The notes below the pieces were generated by a model, which was not told where the DNA came from, ran no database searches, and saw nothing but the letters and a program-made list of their open reading frames with translations. Shown piece after piece: positions 1 to 11,022 of a stretch of 64,000 bases of DNA. The stretch is taken from NCBI GenBank assembly GCA_963969595.1, contig OZ018413.1:8670211-8734210 (forward strand), given 5' to 3'. The DNA comes from Neckera pumila. Its lineage: Eukaryota > Streptophyta > Bryopsida > Hypnales > Neckeraceae. Position 1 is the stretch's first letter. Each line of letters opens with the position of its first letter. Both the position numbers and the translations under genes were made by a program.

Positions 1-1260
1 GAAAATGATTTTATTAATTCAAATATAATTGTACCATCTAGCTAATGTCTTTTCAGGAGAATATGTGAAATTCATTTAACTCCCAACAATCATGAAAGCA
101 CTTGAATCTATGCATTTTTGCATCATTATCATTTTTGGATTGTCAAATTAGAAAAACATCACAATTCCATCCTATAGGAATGAAAAGCTAATAAATTCAA
201 AAATGTATTTTATAAACCTTGTCATATATATTTTAATATGATACACTATGAGAAAGATAAAATACATTTAGAAAAAGCAAATTTTTAGGCATGTTCACAA
301 TTATTATCTTAAAATGAGCATCTTGCTTAGCAATGATGATGTCATTTCTCACCTATCCAATCAAGAAAAAAGAATAACTAAACTATTAAAAAATAAATCC
401 AAACAAAGCAAATAACAAATAAAATGTTATTTTTGAAAGTGTCTTAACCTTCTTTGCAAAGTTCAATATGACAAATTGTTGCTAGGATTGATATTGAGTT
501 TTCTCTATGTATTCAATTGCATCACAAATTGAGTTACAAAGAATAACGTCTATTAACATTGATTGGAATAGTCTCAAATAAAAGAGCTTGCAGCTTGCCA
601 TTGAGAAAGAACAAATACCTACCAAGACATAGATGGAATGCCACGTCCTGTCCACCTTGTGATATAAAAACAAGCATATCAAAGACAATGAGTAGCTATT
701 GTGGAGTGCAACCAAGGGACGTACTTTAATTGTTTGAAGTCCTCCGCAAGGAGTGGCATCTCCAACTTCCCAAGAAACGTGACCAAATTATTCATGTCAA
801 GCTTGCAACGGTTCTCTCTGTCATTAATCACAATTGAGTGACAATGATCCCCAACACAACTGTTCTTGTCAACCTCCCGCATGACAAGGACGATGAAATC
901 TTGTTGGTGGATCTCGATTAGTTCCACCTTCTTGTGCAAATTCCATTGGTGAAACGTATTCCTGCCATTGTTTTTGAACTGGAGGAATACAAAATTCTTG
1001 TACCGGTTGACTTTGAACAATTAGTATGCAATGAAGGCCTTGAATTGCTAGAGCTTGCTATAGCATTCCGGCAGTCCTTCAATGAATGGCACATCCCCAA
1101 GAAGACTTACAAAAGGCTCCAGGAATGGCTCGGCGCTGCCGTAGTTGTACCCCTTTCCTTCTCCCATTTTGAATGTGCTGCAGGCTAATACTGATATATC
1201 AGAATCAACAATGGATTACTCTCAAGTTGAGGATTGTCGTAGTACAAGAAAGAACATTGT
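1..1260. other. AT-rich spacer without recognised gene
   Basis: Bases 1-880 are strongly AT-rich and hold only short frames without family resemblance. From about 880 to 1190 the base composition is more balanced, and a plus-strand frame of 84 codons (934-1188) overlaps a minus-strand frame of 113 codons. Neither has a recognisable motif or clear splice context, so neither is called as a gene. This could be a degraded transposon. Confidence 0.4.
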
Positions 1261-2771
1261 CCCTAGTTAGTGTCAAAAACACCACTAAGTGACTTGTGTA
1301 TTGTTTCACAGGGACTTAGGTCGTAATTCTTCTAGATATCCAAAATCGGAAGTCAAAAACCTAGCAAACCAAACACACCGGATCTATAGCCGGAATGTCT
1401 TGCCTTACTAAGTAACTAACTCCAGTTATTCCCTTATCTAATTTTACTATTCCATCACTCTCCAGCAATCAGGAAGGAGTGTTTGGGCACTATACCTCTT
1501 TCCAATTCTGGTTTATAGTAACTAGTGTAGAAGTTTAACCTCTAATCTAGAGGGTTCCATTCTTAGAATTAAGGGAGGACATGTAAATCCTACCCTCCAA
1601 ACGTTTCAAGTGATTCGAGATTCAATGTATTCAAACTACAGCACACACACAATGGTTTACCAAGAAACGGAGACTCCCTCACAACTAATTTGGTGGTAAC
1701 ACCAAATTAGTAGGTCACAAAAAAAGCCCCTAGTTCCTCTCAATTACTACAATGACGGAATTGAGTCGAATCTAGCTCCATTACTGAAGATTAGAACCAT
1801 AAATTAAGCAAGTACGCCCTATCCGGACAGTAGTTCCACTTCCGGTTGTAGCAGGACCTCTTCACAAGTTGAGTAGCACGGGGTTGAATCTCTTTCTAAT
1901 TCACGTCTACACTCAACGCGGCTACTGTATACAAAAGTAATCTCCTGAACTCACTCCAAATCAACCATTAACCAATACACAAAAGTCCCACCGCATTGAA
2001 CTAGTAGTTCTGTAGGTATTGGATCTGCCAGAATCTGGAAGCCACCTCCAATCTTCCACTAATCTCACAAAGTTAAGCTACTTGCACTAAACAATGGTTC
2101 TAGCACTGCCGGCATACTAATATAATGTAATGGAGAACATAAGACATATGGTGTGGAAATGCTTTGCTTTACTAAATCAAAATAAAAGTATAAGTGCAAG
2201 AATGCTCGAGGTGACAAGCAAAAGTCCACCCTTAAATAATCAGCACCTGAGAATCCTAAGAGTCCCAAGAAGTGAACACAAGGATCAGAGAATGCTATGT
2301 GACATTCCCTCAATCCGTTGACTTTTACAAAAAGACAAAAACAACAACCAAAAGCGGATCTCAAATCCGAGAAATTCGGATCCGGGTGTCTAAATACATC
2401 TGCACAAAAATTACCTTGCCAACTACTTTCTAATCACAAAAACTTCAATTTCTGCCGCCTACCTAATTCTACCCTAACATTAGCCAGTCCTAAGACTTCT
2501 TGGCTCATTTTGGAGTCGCCTCCAACAATTTGGTGCCACCTTGTCTAATCGGTTGCTTTTGACTGACTGAAGCTTTGGTTCCACGTGTCACCATACCTTT
2601 GGTCAAAGTTGCAACTTTGCCTTGCCCTTTTGCGGAGGAGAATCCAGTTCCATCTTGCCTTCCTCCTCTACAGTGCTGCATTCCTCCCTCATTGGTGCTA
2701 GAGACTCGTCCTTTGCCTCTTCTTCTTCATCCAAATCCAACTTCAAAGGTGGCTGTGCTCCCTTGCTCTCT
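1261..2771. other. Moderate-GC spacer next to a decayed retroelement frame
   Basis: No open frame with recognisable content. It holds one perfect 12-bp-stem palindrome (1684-1711). The part nearest 2771 may be the extension of the minus-strand pseudogene: the frame continues past 2772 with interspersed stops and low-complexity Gly/Arg/Lys/Thr content down to about 2540. Further down on the minus strand I see no protease, reverse transcriptase or integrase frame. Confidence 0.35.
1684..1711. repeat. Perfect 28-bp hairpin
   Basis: ACTAATTTGGTG, then GTAA, then CACCAAATTAGT: a 12-bp perfect stem with a 4-nt loop. It stands in non-coding DNA. It could be a small foldback or the end of a degraded element; function unknown. 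Confidence 0.8.
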
Positions 2772-4135
2772 TTATTGTTTGCTTCTTCTTGGTGGCACTT
2801 GGGAGAAGTACAATTGGGCTTGCCTTTTTGCTCTTAGGTATGTCCAAACTCTCTGAGTACGGGATCCAAGTTTAGAATCCTTTCCAATTTTGGACTCCAT
2901 TTGGCTAGGTGGTCGGATTGGTAGTGGAGTAGATTCTACACCTTTCTCCTTCATGTTTCTAAAGGACAAAGGGGAGGGAGGGAGAGACTTAGAAGGAGTC
3001 GCTCCTTCCAATCGACCGGTTCTTCTCACAATTTTCAATTTTGGGCCGCCGTGCATAATAGCCCTCATCTTCTCCAACGTCCTCTCCATCTTATCCCCAT
3101 AACTCACAAGGATAGAGACTAACTTCAGCCTCATGTGTGCTCCCTCCTTATGCACACCTTCCTCAAACAACTTAGCTCGATTTACTACATCTCTAGAGTT
3201 ACCAATAAACTTCCGGATTCAACTAAGAATTTCCATAGACTCAGTGGAGAGTCTTCTCTCCTTTTTGACTTCCTTAGAATTCTGCTTGACTTTGCATTGA
3301 AGACTTTTCACCATGCTTGTCAAATCCTCAACCTTCTTCTCTAATTTTTGGACATCCTTTCCATAGAGAAGGATTTCTACTTTGGAATATAGCTCCAATG
3401 ATGGTACCTCCAACAGATCACTCACCTTCCGGATTACTTCCCTCTCAATAGCTAAGTGTTTTTGGATGTGGATGAGATCCTCAATGACCTGACCTAAGGC
3501 ATCCCCCTTCCGGACCAGAGCCCACAATGGATCCTTTTCCTTAGTTCCCTTGGCTGGACCCTTTTCCTTCTCTCTAAGGTCTAACTTCTCTCTCTCACGT
3601 TCCGAGGACTCTTCCTCAATCTCATCCTTTTTGGTTGGCTCCTTAATATCATATTCCATCATGATTATGGTGGCATTAAGTTGGATTCCTCTTCACCCCT
3701 CAAAAGAATTAGGGATTCATACAAATGATAAAGGAAAAGGCTAAGACCGGATGACTTAGTCTTTCCTACTGTGCTCACCATCTTACCTACTACATCCCAG
3801 ATGATCAACCCCCACTTCACTTTCCACTATCCCGATAGTGCACCAAAAATGGTTTTGGCTAAAGTCACCGTCAACCTAGTGGGCTTTTTTGGATTGAGAA
3901 TGGGCACCACAAATTCTAACACTCTCTTCTCCTGCTTGTTCTCACAATCCGTCACTGCATGCCCGTCCATAGGGTTCATGAAATTCAGAAATTTACCACT
4001 CTCGTACTTGTCAGTCCGGGAGGCCCATCCTTCTCTAGTATACAAGAAGCTGTAGACCGCTTCCTACCTTTCCGCCGTCCATTCTTTTGGTGTCGCCCAG
4101 ACCATAGAGAACCACTCGCTTGACTGCTCTTTCAT
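2772..4135 (-). pseudogene. Decayed gag-like/retroelement reading frame
   Basis: Read on the minus strand from an ATG at 4135, a long frame begins MKEQSSEWFSMVWATPKEWT and holds the blocks NPMDGHAVTDCENK, EKRVLEFVVPILNPKKPTR and KTIFGALSG. It is broken by in-frame TAG codons at 4064-4066 and 3827-3829. After 3829 the frame continues (WGLIIWDVVGKM, LYHLYESL). A frameshift near 3690 leads into a charged Glu/Lys segment with a probable coiled coil (KLEKKVEDLTSMVKSLQCKV), followed by an in-frame TGA at 3219-3221 and 130 more residues. The blocks resemble a high-copy family I associate with seedless-plant genomes and suspect to be a retroelement structural protein; that assignment is from memory and uncertain. 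The broken state is directly visible. Confidence 0.6.
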
Positions 4136-4149
4136 CGGCTTTTGTACCA

Positions 4150-4290
4150 TCGCCTCATCCCTCAGGTTCCTCCTCCACCCTCCAGTTCCCCAAGTCCATG
4201 TCCTCCACCCTCCATATTCTCAAGTCCAGTGGAGGGTTCCCCCTCCACCCTCCAGTTCCTCAAGTCCAGAAACATCCACACTCCTTCCTC
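4150..4290. repeat. CT-rich minisatellite, about three 30-50-bp units
   Basis: The string CCCTCCACCCTCCAGTTCC followed by CAAGTCCA recurs with spacing of roughly 30-50 bp. The plus-strand frame running through it (4120-4428) is low-complexity Pro/Ser and is not called as a gene. Confidence 0.6.
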
Positions 4291-4429
4291 ACCGGATATG
4301 GTGTAAACCCTCTCTATCACTCGGAAACCGAACAAATCACATCGTTAATTAAAATAGAGAACAAGTTCAAAAAGATGGATGAAATTTTAGATAGCCTTGT
4401 AAAGGCCTCAAGGGGTGCTGTGCCTTAAA

Positions 4430-5780
4430 AAAATAAGGATATAGGAGCGACCAACCACTATTTTATAGGGGGATATTATTTTATTTTTTTGACATGCTAT
4501 AATTATGTAATTTTCTACTTTGGACTAATAAAAAAGGGGCTTGCATTACTTATAATTCCAATTTTCTATAAACAAATGATATGGTAAATTAGATTGAAAA
4601 AAGAATTCTACTAGTTTCTGGCATTCTTTGAATGGGTTGGTTGCTTGGTTTGATTTTTTAAAAATTCTCAAAATTTTAAAATAGTGACCTCACCCGGTCT
4701 AACGCTGGCCCCCCACTCTTCTACGCCACAACTCTATCGTACTTTTGGATTTTTAGCTACTATTCATGTTGGTGGGTTAGATTATTGGACCACGTGGTTG
4801 CCAAGCCAAATTGAAGGACTTGCTCTAAGCTTTGTTCCTACATAGTTACATCAATTTCTTGTTTGTTAACCATTTAGATTTTTGTTCAACCTGCCTTCAT
4901 TTGTATGTACAACAATTGGTGTTGGCATAAGGATGCAATGACAATTATTTTGACCAAAATAAAACAATTTAATCCCTTTATGCCCTCTTCACATGTCAAA
5001 TTTCACTCACAACATGTAAAAGAACTCAATTTAGATGTTCGTGGTAAATTTGAAAGCATCCTTGAAAGCTATGTCTTTTTCCCATGTGTACCCTTCAAGG
5101 ATGTGGGGACACTTTGTAACCAAATTGTTTGCAAAGCACACACCATATATCCTTGAAGGCCCGCTTGAAGGGTGGAAAAATAATAAAAGACTTTATAGAT
5201 TCTATAAGATACAAGATAAAATACAAGATTATATAAGATTTTATGCAAATACAAAATTAGATATTCTATAAATATTAATAAATTTACGTATATGTCATAT
5301 TTATTGATAATGTAAAAGATAAAGCTTTTATTTTTAATCCATAAGTATGTATTCATGTGGACCCAAAATTAATTCAAAACTCATCTTCAAGAAGTACACT
5401 CCAATGTTCATTGTTCTAGAAAAAAATTGAAAATTGAAAACTACATTGCTTATAAGGTCATTTGGAATATAATTTGGAAAATAAAATTACTTAATTTGTT
5501 AATTAAAAATAATTAGTCTTTTAAAAATAATAGCTTTATCTTTTAAAAATAAAAGCTTTTAATCTTTTAAAAATAAAACTTTATCTTTTACATTATACAT
5601 ATGTGTGACAAAAGCATACACTTGTTTATATTTTTAGGATCTCTAATTTTATGTTTATATGAATTCTTATATAAACATATATTGGAAAAAATGAAAGACA
5701 ATATATATAAGGCATATTACCAGTATTTTCCATCCATCCATTTGGACCACGTTCATCAGCATTATAATCCTAAGAGTGCA
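4430..5780. other. AT-rich spacer
   Basis: No gene recognised. The stretch 4490-4680 is T-rich. The region from 5200 to 5610 contains a foldback-like inverted repeat listed separately. Short frames at 4905-5271 have no family resemblance. Confidence 0.4.
5291..5609. repeat. Inverted repeat, about 45-bp arms (foldback/MITE-like)
   Basis: The left arm (5291-5336) contains ATAATGTAAAAGATAAAG followed by CTTTTATTTTTAA. The right arm (5564-5609) is its imperfect reverse complement (CTTTATCTTTTACATTAT). About 230 bp of AT-rich DNA lies between, including further copies of CTTTTAAAAATAA. No clear target-site duplication was found. Confidence 0.5.
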
Positions 5781-5849
5781 TCGGAAGGATGAGCGTAGTC
5801 ATGCGGAACGAATAGACTTTGGATCATCTCCACTTCATCTGCCTGTCGT

Positions 5850-6086
5850 CATACTTGGCATTTACTGTTCTCGTGCCGTCCCGCTCCGCTCTCGCGAGGT
5901 CGATTTTCGTCTTCGATTTTGCTTCCGACTTCTACACACGCACAGTGGTTTCCTCTTCACCAAGCGTCGATTCAGGTTTTTCTTTAACGAAAGAGATTTG
6001 GCTCGTCGTTTTTGGCTCAGGGAATCGGAAGTTCTGTATTTTGGGGTTGTGTTCCATGTGGTGCCGTGTGGAGTTTTTGGAATGAG
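5850..6086 (+). other. Probable 5'UTR exon of the 6642-7571 gene
   Basis: The GC content rises sharply at about 5790 and the text is CT-rich, as in plant 5'UTRs. A good splice donor (AATGAG|GTAATG) lies at 6086/6087. The next credible acceptor is TTGCCTTGCAG at 6624-6634, eight bases before the ATG at 6642. The exon start is not defined by sequence, and no TATA box was firmly identified. Confidence 0.4.
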
Positions 6087-6641
6087 GTAATGGCGTAATT
6101 GTTCATGGTGGAGTGTTGCTTCCGTATTCCGCTCGGCTTAAGGTAGCGTGTTTCGGGATACAACGAGTGCGAGAATCGGCATGTTTGTAATTTTTTTGGT
6201 TCTCTGTTTTTGTAACTTTGGACAAGTTCCCTTGCGATTGCCGAGAGGGATAATGTGGTTACTCGACGAAATTGAGTCGCATTTTGTGGACGATTGGGTG
6301 TTTTGAGGAGACACTGCACTTGTGGTTCTGTTTCTTGATACCTATTTTAGACGGTCTAAATTAGGGTTTGAGACGGTCTGATGACTGGTTAATGGAAATG
6401 GCGGACAAGTGGCTGTTGAAAGTTGAAGTCGGTTCCGTATCAGCGAAGTGTGGGAACAGTCGCGGGTACTGGTGCTGGTACTTGTCGTTGTTTAGTTTCA
6501 TTGGCCGAGATTTCTGTTGCATCTGATCACTGTTCTGGTAGGAATGTCGATGATAGGCCATTTTGTGCATTAGGTACTCATCGAACCTTTGGATTATGGT
6601 TTTGCGATACGTTGATGAACTGATTGCCTTGCAGGAACAAA

Positions 6642-7571
6642 ATGGCGATACAGCTGAACAATATTTACCTCGTGGGTGTTCTCATTCCAAATGTGCTCAA
6701 TGACCCTTCTCCAGCCAAGGGTACTCCTGCCTCGTCTCATACCGTGGACGTGCGTCCAGGTTCGAATCCCTTCAGCGTCCGGAGGCATTTCTGTATTATC
6801 ACGCAATATGACCCCCTGACCAGAATAGGGGTCATGTTTCTGGGAACTTCAAGCCCCAGGCAAGCGCACCGATTCGTGCCGTGCGAGGGAACTCCTCGGT
6901 TGCCATATCAACCAATTCACGAAGTCTGTTTGACTCCATCTGGAGGTCTTTCTCACACGGGGTACTTCAATTTTACGCATGCGCTTCGAGCAACAATTAT
7001 AACACAACAGAATCCGATGCAGCCTGCCATTCCTCCTCGGGCATTTCTGTCGGAGACGTACGCTGACGGAGTGAGCATCGACGTTTTTGTAAGTGATGCA
7101 GAAATGGCGGGTCTAAAGGCCCTTCATATGAGTTACTGGGAGGGTGTTAGGTATACGAAAGACGGGCTACCTATCGAGGGCGCGGGAGCGAGTGCGGGAG
7201 GGGGATCGGGAGGGGGATCGGGGGGGGGATCGGGAGTGGGATCGGGAGGGGGATCGGGAGTGGGATCGGGAGTGGGATCGGGAGTTGTGGACTTCGGGCT
7301 CTCCTCGAGGCCAATAAACCCAGATGGGTCTCTGCACAAGCGGGCAATAAACGCAGATGGTAGTGTGACGTTACAGCAAGCTCCCAACGGGGAAGGTGGT
7401 TCAGGCGCTCAGCGTCTGGCCAAAGCTCTGAAGGAGGAGGACGAGCGCATGGAGCGCTTGGAGCAGCTCGATATGTTGGGAGGGCAACTCTTGGAGCTTG
7501 ATCCACCAACAGCCTTGGCATTCATAGAGCCACTTACAGTGCAAGCTCTGAAGTTTGTTGATTCGTTTTAG
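6642..7571 (+). CDS. Gly/Ser-repeat protein of unknown function, 309 aa
   Basis: This is the only long frame in the first 16 kb without a lesion. I chose the ATG at 6642 (MAIQLNNIYLVGVLIP) because a splice acceptor TTGCAG ends at 6634, so the in-frame codons upstream are probably intron. Residues 1-170 form a mixed hydrophobic/polar globular-looking region with no motif I recognise. Residues about 183-220 are a GGGS/GVGS repeat built from a 12-bp DNA unit. After it come a near-duplicate pair (RPINPDGSLHKR and RAINADGSVTLQQ) and an acidic helical tail (LAKALKEEDERMERLEQLD) ending in a TAG at 7569. There are no membrane segments and no clear signal peptide. The flexible Gly/Ser stretch suggests a linker between two domains. 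Possibly a lineage-specific plant protein; no function is assigned. Confidence 0.7.
   Translation: MAIQLNNIYLVGVLIPNVLNDPSPAKGTPASSHTVDVRPGSNPFSVRRHFCIITQYDPLTRIGVMFLGTSSPRQAHRFVPCEGTPRLPYQPIHEVCLTPSGGLSHTGYFNFTHALRATIITQQNPMQPAIPPRAFLSETYADGVSIDVFVSDAEMAGLKALHMSYWEGVRYTKDGLPIEGAGASAGGGSGGGSGGGSGVGSGGGSGVGSGVGSGVVDFGLSSRPINPDGSLHKRAINADGSVTLQQAPNGEGGSGAQRLAKALKEEDERMERLEQLDMLGGQLLELDPPTALAFIEPLTVQALKFVDSF
7180..7285 (+). repeat. G-rich 12-bp coding minisatellite
   Basis: About eight units of GGATCGGGAGGG/GGATCGGGAGTG inside the CDS encode the Gly/Ser/Val linker. The sense strand has many GGG runs separated by short loops, so it has G-quadruplex potential, and the unit is prone to slippage length change. 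Confidence 0.85.
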
Positions 7572-10500
7572 GCCTAAACTCTTGTAAATCCTTTGAGACT
7601 CCTGGTGCTATAGATAAAGGTTTTGATAGCATGAAACAAATGTTTGTAGTCTGGCTTGTCAGAAAATGATTGTACTTTGTTGTCCAGAAATGAATTGTCA
7701 GATTTTCAGGTCTTAGGGTTGGTTGGTAAGGCTAACGTATGTGGTGTCTCGCCATGTCCTTTTGCTGCACCAGATTTTCCTATCCGCTTGTTGAGTCTCC
7801 ACTGACCCCACTGCAGCATGTAATCCTTTCTCTGCAACTTTGAAGCTCTTTGTGTACGTTGAGAGTTGTGGGCGTTGTGGGTTCTCTTCCTGCTAGGAGA
7901 TTTACTTGATTAGGTTTTAGCAATTGGGAGGGAAGCGCGGACAGAATTGGAAGGTGGCTGAATAACTCGAGGAGAGCGATTCTTGAGTGATACTTTGAGT
8001 CTAGATCGAAGTCAGAGTTGCATTGTCCATGGATCATATGGAGCTGCTTTGAGGGAGCTTTTCTTTCTGAAGTTCGGGCTCATCAGTTTGGAGCTGAGAG
8101 TGGAAACATTTTAGAGGCAGCTCAAGATTTCTCAGAGATTGATTCATGTATGATGGACTGAGGTTAGAGTGAATTTAGAGTACGAACTTGTTGAACATAG
8201 GGCGTTGTTCATGTCAAGCTTCTAGGGTGGTTTAGTCTCCATAGTTAGGGTTTGACAATTCGGTGGGTAGAGCAGACGCAGTTACAATGGGAGCCGCATA
8301 TTTAAAAAGGTTGATCTCCCACCAAGCTTTGCGTCCAGATTGAAGTCAAGTTTTTGGAAGCTCAGCTATTGGGGTTGCTCATGTGGAGATGTTGTGATTG
8401 ACGCTTCTTGCTCTTCACGACTTGCAATTTTCAGTGGAATTTTGTGCCTTTACAAGTGACAGTATCAGTTGCAGCGTTCGTACTGGCTGTAGAAGAGTGT
8501 GTTAGGGATTAGAGAATCATAGAGGTTCATACTTTCACATTTGAGCTTTCCCTTGCCGACGTTCCAGTCCCATTTTCTGAAGCTGAAATCATGTGAAGTT
8601 GTGCACGTTGGCGTCAAGCTGTTGCAGTTGTTTCTTCCTCCGTGCTTGGTGGCCGGAGAGTTCAGAGTTCAGCAGTGTGGAGAATCGAACAGACACAGAT
8701 GAAAGGGAGGAGAAGCCCGTATGCTATATGACTGGAGTGTAGTATTAAGGTTCCATGCGTTGGTGGTTGTTGGTGCAGCAAATCAGTGAGTGTGTTTACT
8801 CTCAGAACCCTGAGGGTTGAGCAATTTGGAGGGGGGTCCAAAAAGCAGTTTCCAGTGAACAACAGGGAGCGGAAGATTTCAAGAGATGGATTCATACGTG
8901 GAACTTTTGTGTGGATTGAATTGAACTTCTGGTCAACAATTTGGAAGCCACAGACATTGGAATTATTGGTGCTGAAGGCCGAGAAGGAGCTATAAGTTCA
9001 GACAAGCAATTGAACAGAGTTGGAGATATTGCTAGTCACACATGATACTTTGTGTCTTTGCGGAAGTCCAATTTTGAAGCCTGTTGTGTTCATTGAACGT
9101 TGCTGATGTTGAGGGTGGGGTTGCTGAAAGAAACTATAATTTCTCTTCCTACCTGGAGGTTTAGCAGTTTGAGGAAGAGAAGGAACTCAGTTGGAGGGAG
9201 CAGATTGATATTCATATGCTACTTTTTCAACTTTCACTCAAGGTTTCAGACATTGCCTGGATATGGAGAAGGAGCGCTTTTCAACTGATTGAGGGACGTA
9301 CATTTAAAAGGGGGCCAAAGACTTGAGGAGATTCCTTCGTATGCTTTTTCTAGATGAGAAGTTAGATTTTTGTCTGTGGTGTTACTCTGTGTTGAGGCGG
9401 AACCGTTAGAAGTTTGTAGACACTGAGCCACAAAATGTCTGCACTAATACACCTCTTGTCGCATCATAGGCAGCAGACGAGAAGCTATTTGGTGCTTGGA
9501 CCTGGTGCACGGGTGAGTGAGCGTTGACTTCTGGCCCTACATCTGTTCTAAGGAAGTAGTTGGATGACTTGCGACTCGTCTGAACTGAACTACCGTGGTC
9601 TTGTTAGCAACGCATGTGTCCGATACGTATAGGTTCGTCGACAGCAGTATATTTGATCAAAACGGTGGTATGCTTCCCCCAAATTGACAGGACATGAACT
9701 GGGTTGGTTGGACGTTGAACATTAAATCATAGAACCGATGAGTACCTTGTGCTCAAACTGCTATCAATTGAACGTGTTTTTTGACACACTGTCGGGGATT
9801 TGTGTGACCAAGATGCTTGTGTGATTACACTCTTGAAGTCTCCATGGCATATACACCCATGTTTATTATTTTTCTCAACCTCGCATTGAGGAAGGAGTAA
9901 CGGATCCAATAGGTGTTCTTCGTCATCAGTTTGGAGAAAATCCTCTGTGAGTACCAATGCTTCAGGTACGTATGAGATGGCCAGTCTCATGGCCAGAAGT
10001 GTTTCTTTTATTTTGTCTTTGAGAAAGAATGTGAATGACATGTATGAAGTCTTTAACAATTGAATTAGGCAGAGTACAGACAATCGAGCAAGATTGGGAG
10101 GAGTATTTTGCGGATCCTTTGCAGTGGTGGGACAACAGATTATACAAGGTATCACTAGGAATATTGCTAAGGTTGGTAATTGGTTGATGTTAGAAATTTG
10201 TGAGAAGAGATTGAGGAGGTTATTTTCTGCTTGGACAAGGTCTTGGGCACTTGGGTAAACAAGAAGCATATTACATTCCAAGTGGGTTTAGTATTGGGTT
10301 GAATTGGAGGCTAATTAGATCACTCCAATGTTTTAAGGGCATATATTCTTTGATTGTTTTTTCATATTGGATTGTATGTTGTTGTGCATGTAGATGAATC
10401 CGAAATCACCTGACTATGAACACAAGGTGACAATGAAAGCGCTTTGGGTGGATGGTTGGTCAACCCCCACATGGGTGAAGGCAATGCTCAAATTGTTGAC

Positions 10501-11022
10501 TTTAAGTGAATTACCTTCTTGTGGTGGTGGGAATCATACCAATGATTCTCAAGAGATTGTCTCACCAAATAGGTATTGGCATGAGCATGAGTTGTCTCCC
10601 TTTGTGACAAGAAATTGGTGCAATTGACTTGGTGTAGATGACATTTGACACATTGAAGGTGGATGTCAAACCCATTGTAATTTGTTGTGTTGGTTGTAGC
10701 TTGAAACTTGTGGTTTGGATTAGTTTGAGGATTTGATTTATGCAATATTCTTCTCTTTGTTTGCTTTTTGATACTCACTACTGTAGGTGCATTTCAAGTG
10801 CAATGACTTTAAGAAGTATTGTGCATGTAAGAGGTGTAAAGAATGGATAGGTACTTTTAAATGCATTGAGCGAGGGTTTTCACAGTATGAGTGGCGCATT
10901 GATGGGTCAGGGTACCCAAGGGCAATTTTCGAAGGAGAAACACTTGGTCAACTAGAGCAAAAGCGTCAAAGCAAGCTGTTCAAGTTAGTGGTGGGAGTAC
11001 GTGCATGCAAAGCGCATCTACC
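7572..11022. other. Long region without a recognised gene
   Basis: Bases 7572-7750 are probably the 3'UTR and downstream flank of the preceding gene. From 7750 to 9700 the composition is balanced, but every frame is short and none has recognisable content; a long non-coding transcript or decayed gene is possible. A minus-strand frame of 184 codons (9727-10281) has no motif I know. A plus-strand frame at 10787-11026 (with CNDFKKYCACKRCKEW) has a Cys cluster and a splice-acceptor-like TACTGTAG before it, but its family is unknown. None is called as a gene. Confidence 0.35.

Noticed and set aside
7133..7521. Minus-strand Pro/Thr/Asp-rich frames opposite the Gly/Ser linker
   Set aside because: The 12-bp repeat keeps several frames open on both strands; the plus-strand frame has the start, splice context and non-repetitive flanking domains.
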